Shown piece by piece: positions 5,060 through 7,557 of a DNA stretch of 7,557 nt. The stretch is from PVC group bacterium. GTDB taxonomy: Bacteria > Verrucomicrobiota > Kiritimatiellia > UBA8416 > PXDI01. The stretch is taken from NCBI GenBank assembly GCA_003565095.1, contig PXDI01000031.1, forward strand, positions 1 through 7,557, read 5' to 3'. Each line of letters starts with the position of its first letter. Position 1 is the stretch's first letter. The notes below the pieces were generated by a model. The model did no database searches. It was not told the DNA's origin and saw nothing but the letters and a program-made list of their open reading frames with translations. The position numbers and the translations under genes are program-made.

Positions 5060-7431
5060 GAATTCTTCGCCATACTGTATTGCTGCTTTTTTGTGCGATC
5101 GTTATTACGCATGCACAGGATGATCCGTCGGCTCCGCTGATTCGTGAGATCCGCTTTGAGAACATCGGCACCGGGCAGCTCGACATTTCCTTTATCCGCG
5201 CCCATATGAGAGTTGCTGAAGGTCAGCCGTTTGACAGAGCGGCACTTGGTAATGATGTAAGGGCACTGCTTGATTCCGGCCGTTTTACTGATGTGGTTGC
5301 CGACCTCGAGCAGGTTGATGATGGCTTTAGTATAATAATGAGTATCAAAAAACGTTATCGGCTTGAACGTTCTGTAGATGTCAATGGATCTGAACATTTC
5401 AGAATGTCGACAATCCGGGATACTCTTGGGTTAAAACCGGGAGATCTGGTCGACGATTTTGTAATGGCGGGACGGATACAGCAATTGCAGCAGAAATATC
5501 ATAAGGCTCTGTATCCTGATGTTTCATTTCAGTGGCGGATTATCGAAACAGACAGACGCAATGGTCTGGCCACGGTTATGCTGGAGATTGATGAAGGAAA
5601 GAGGGCGCGTCTGCGCAGGATACGCTTTCCCGGCAACGAGTCAGCACCCAAGCGTGATTTGCGGCGTTTGACAAGGCGGCCGGCAATCTGGAACCCGCTG
5701 CGCCTGTTTCGTAGATTGAAGTACGATGAAGGTTATTTATCAGATGTTCGGGCTGGTCTGCTGCAATATTATGTTGACGAAGGGTATCTTGATGCCAGAA
5801 TCGGCCAGCCTGATGTTACTCCTGCCAGACGTAAGGGCCGCCTTGATGTTGTGTTTCCCGTAAACCAGGGGGCTTTGTACCGGGTCGGGAATGTCACCAT
5901 AACCGGAACCGAGATTTTTCCATTAGATGAATTGGAATCGGCAATCCCTTTACAAAGCGGGATTGTTGCCGGTATGCGGATTATTAATGAATCCCGGCAG
6001 ATGTTGCGTGATTACTACGGTAGCCGCGGCTATTTGGATACGCGGGTCAGGCTGTCGCTTCAACAGCATCCGGACGAGCCGGTCGTCGATATTGTCTTTG
6101 AAGTGACGGAGGGGGTGCTGACATATATCCGTAATATCCGTATCCGTAACAATGTCCGTACCCGCGATAAGGTTATCCGCCGCGAATTACTGGTATACCC
6201 CGGTGAGATATATGATGAGGTCCGTGTCAGAACAAGTGAACGGCGTATTCGTAATCTTGGCTTTTTCAGTGATGTGCGAAGCTTTCCGGAACGTACTGAA
6301 GATGAACAATGGCGCAATCTTGTTCTGAGTGTTGAAGAACAGCGCACCGGGCAGTTCATGATGGGGGCCGGTTTTTCCAGTATTGATAAGTTGATGGGCT
6401 TTCTTGAATTATCTCTCGGTAACTTTGATTTGACCGGCTGGCCTTACCTGCAAGGCGGGGGGCAGAAACTGAAATTGCGGGCATCGGTAGGATCGCGGCG
6501 CAGGGATTATGAGCTTTCATTTGTTGAGCCATGGTTTCTTGACCGCCAACTGGCATTGGGGATTGATGTATACCGCAATGAGATTGATTATAGCGATTAT
6601 GATGTAAAACGCGTGGGCGCGGCATTGTCCGTCAGCCGTCCGCTCCCGGGTCCGAATCGTGTCAGGTTGCGCTACAGGATTGAGTCGGCCCGCATCAAGG
6701 ATATTGCCGATACCAACCGTTATGTCTATGTTGATTCGCCGGATGAAGAGTTCTTCTTTACCCGTGAACGTGATGCTGTTTCAAGCGCGCTTGAGTTGTC
6801 GGTTAGTCACGACAGCCGCAATCATGCTTTTATTCCGACCCGCGGGATGCGTGCCGGAATCGCGGCAGAGCTGACCGGCGGACCGCTGGGAGCCGATGTT
6901 GATATATACCGACTTTCCGCCCGGGCTGTGCGCTATTTTCCCTTGTGGCTGGGACATGTCCTGAGTATTCGTGGTCGTTATGAGGTAGTTGACGCTTATG
7001 GGGGCTCATCCGATGTGCCGATTAATGACCGGCTGTTCGCGGGGGGGGGGCGCACTTTGCGCGGATTCAAGTATCGTGATGTTGGTCCTAAGGTGATCAG
7101 GCACCGTGGCGGCGGCGAAATGGACCCGCTTGAGCCGGGGGCTCCCGTTATATTCAGGCCGGTTGGCGGACAGAGTCTGGCTTTAGCTAATGTCGAATAT
7201 ACGATCCCGGTTGTAAACGGCATCAGGTTGGCGGGTTTCTATGATATTGGTAACGTATGGCGGGATACCTACGAACTGCATCTCGATGATCTTGCCGAAA
7301 GTGCCGGTGTAGGTTTACGGTTTGATCTGCCGGGGTTTCCCATCAGGATTGACCGCGCCTGGATAATTGAAAGTCCCGATCCATATGCCCGGGCTGACCG
7401 CTGGGTTTTCTGGATCGGATATGATTTTTAA
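5056..7431 (+). CDS. bamA: Outer membrane protein assembly factor BamA (Omp85 family)
   Basis: Core of the machinery that folds beta-barrel proteins into the outer membrane; proves a diderm envelope. 791 residues. A signal peptide (hydrophobic 8-18, likely cleavage after THA at 20) precedes five POTRA modules, approximately 28-99, 100-182, 183-272, 274-354 and 356-431. Repeats such as GYLDARI (243-249), GYLDTRV (325-331) and LGFFSDV (401-407) are typical. The C-terminal 16-strand barrel runs from about 432 to 791. Barrel landmarks are EPWFLDRQLALG (491-502), DSRNHAFIPTRG (586-597), the loop-6 motif LRGF (668-671, usually VRGF) and the aromatic C-terminus GYDF recognised by the assembly machine. 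The start ATG shares an ATGA with the dnaB stop. Only a weak GGAA (5047-5050) precedes it, so translational coupling is likely. A ten-G run encodes Gly663-665. TamA is a less likely alternative because it has three POTRAs. Confidence 0.95.
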   Translation: MRILRHTVLLLFCAIVITHAQDDPSAPLIREIRFENIGTGQLDISFIRAHMRVAEGQPFDRAALGNDVRALLDSGRFTDVVADLEQVDDGFSIIMSIKKRYRLERSVDVNGSEHFRMSTIRDTLGLKPGDLVDDFVMAGRIQQLQQKYHKALYPDVSFQWRIIETDRRNGLATVMLEIDEGKRARLRRIRFPGNESAPKRDLRRLTRRPAIWNPLRLFRRLKYDEGYLSDVRAGLLQYYVDEGYLDARIGQPDVTPARRKGRLDVVFPVNQGALYRVGNVTITGTEIFPLDELESAIPLQSGIVAGMRIINESRQMLRDYYGSRGYLDTRVRLSLQQHPDEPVVDIVFEVTEGVLTYIRNIRIRNNVRTRDKVIRRELLVYPGEIYDEVRVRTSERRIRNLGFFSDVRSFPERTEDEQWRNLVLSVEEQRTGQFMMGAGFSSIDKLMGFLELSLGNFDLTGWPYLQGGGQKLKLRASVGSRRRDYELSFVEPWFLDRQLALGIDVYRNEIDYSDYDVKRVGAALSVSRPLPGPNRVRLRYRIESARIKDIADTNRYVYVDSPDEEFFFTRERDAVSSALELSVSHDSRNHAFIPTRGMRAGIAAELTGGPLGADVDIYRLSARAVRYFPLWLGHVLSIRGRYEVVDAYGGSSDVPINDRLFAGGGRTLRGFKYRDVGPKVIRHRGGGEMDPLEPGAPVIFRPVGGQSLALANVEYTIPVVNGIRLAGFYDIGNVWRDTYELHLDDLAESAGVGLRFDLPGFPIRIDRAWIIESPDPYARADRWVFWIGYDF
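7041..7050 (+). repeat. G10 homopolymer inside bamA
   Basis: Ten consecutive G bases cover the last base of the Ala662 codon and the three glycine codons 663-665, immediately before the loop-6 LRGF motif. As written, the frame is open across it. Loss of one G would run into TGA at 7094-7096, and gain of one G into TGA at 7077-7079, both removing loop 6 and the final barrel strands. Confidence 0.95.
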
Positions 7432-7478
7432 CCCGAGGTACTGTCAAAAGTTTTATGGGAAAAAAGTGATGAAAACGG

Positions 7479-7510
7479 TATGTCAGTGTGTGGGTATGTG
7501 AGTGTGTGAG
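7479..7510 (+). repeat. Imperfect 16-bp tandem repeat, two copies, TG-rich
   Basis: Copy one (7479-7494) is TATGTCAGTGTGTGGG and copy two (7495-7510) is TATGTGAGTGTGTGAG. They agree at 14 of 16 positions and abut directly. The second copy merges into the GAGG that appears to serve as ribosome binding site of the following open frame. No role is evident from the sequence. Confidence 0.8.
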
Positions 7511-7512
7511 GG
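7508..7512 (+). promoter_or_regulatory. Probable ribosome binding site (GAGGG) for the gene leaving the window
   Basis: GAGGG lies six bases before ATG 7519, a near-ideal spacing. It overlaps the end of the tandem repeat, so some of its match may be a by-product of the repeat sequence. Confidence 0.45.
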
Positions 7513-7518
7513 TTTTGG

Positions 7519-7557
7519 ATGAGCATAGTGAAAATAAATTGTCTATCATATCATCAG
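7519..7557 (+). CDS. Possible start of next gene, 3'-truncated by window edge, unidentified
   Basis: An ATG-led frame, beginning MSIVKINCLSYHQ, stays open for 13 codons to the window end and is preceded by a well-spaced GAGGG. Thirteen residues are too few for family recognition, and an open frame this short can occur by chance. In many diderms bamA is followed by a skp/OmpH periplasmic chaperone or by lpxD, but the visible residues show no clear signal peptide and support neither. A GTG at 7528 in the same frame is an alternative start. Confidence 0.4.
   Translation, partial: MSIVKINCLSYHQ

Larger units (their letters stand above)
7432..7518. other. Intergenic region after bamA, no terminator or RNA gene seen
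   Basis: Short non-coding stretch between bamA and the apparent next gene. The first half is A-rich with short A and T runs; the second half is TG-rich and contains an imperfect tandem repeat. I looked for a GC-rich hairpin followed by a T run and found none, so read-through from bamA into the next gene is plausible. The only ATG-led frames here close within about ten codons. No convincing -35/-10 pair is visible. Confidence 0.6.

Noticed and set aside
7462..7499. Small ATG or GTG frames just after bamA
   Set aside because: They close within about ten codons and the region shows no conserved peptide; treated as intergenic.
7343..7549. Minus-strand frame with His-Thr-His-Thr repeats
   Set aside because: The repeats only reflect the TG-rich tandem repeat read on the other strand, and the frame runs antisense into the end of bamA.

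Overview
The window is a compact, single-strand run of housekeeping genes from a Gram-negative bacterium of balanced base composition. Everything reads on the + strand. The diderm assignment is firm because the last gene is a complete outer-membrane BamA with five POTRA modules and an aromatic C-terminus. The combination of a long TL5/CTC-type L25, a cysteine-free S18, an S6 carrying 'GRRSFARPMKK', and the block rpsF-ssb-rpsR-rplI-dnaB is compatible with the PVC superphylum (Verrucomicrobiota/Kiritimatiellota-like). That placement is an inference from gene style and order, not a demonstrated one.

Layout. Positions 2-709 hold the 3' three quarters of prs (PRPP synthetase), cut by the window edge. 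rplY/ctc (726-1382) and pth (1414-2010) follow. This is the prs-rplY-pth order seen in many bacteria. The ribosomal and replication block comes next: rpsF (2014-2358), ssb (2364-2852), rpsR (2874-3113), rplI (3153-3602) and dnaB (3605-5059). bamA (5056-7431) overlaps the dnaB stop by an ATGA. After bamA there are about 87 bases with no recognisable gene. They contain an imperfect 16-bp tandem repeat and lead into a Shine-Dalgarno-like site and a short open frame (7519 onward) that leaves the window, probably the start of the next gene.

How it works together. Gaps between genes are 2-39 bases or overlaps, every gene has a believable ribosome binding site or a coupling overlap, and I see no intrinsic terminator. 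The whole stretch is plausibly one transcription unit or a few nested ones. It links PRPP supply, translation (L25, peptidyl-tRNA recycling, S6, S18, L9), replication (SSB, DnaB) and outer-membrane protein insertion (BamA).

I found no mobile element, CRISPR array, RNA gene or defence-like cassette, and I do not think an undescribed system is present. The points most worth a second look are an uninterrupted run of ten G inside bamA just before its conserved loop-6 motif, the ATGA coupling of bamA to dnaB, the small tandem repeat after bamA, and an Asn-to-Arg change at a conserved Pth position.
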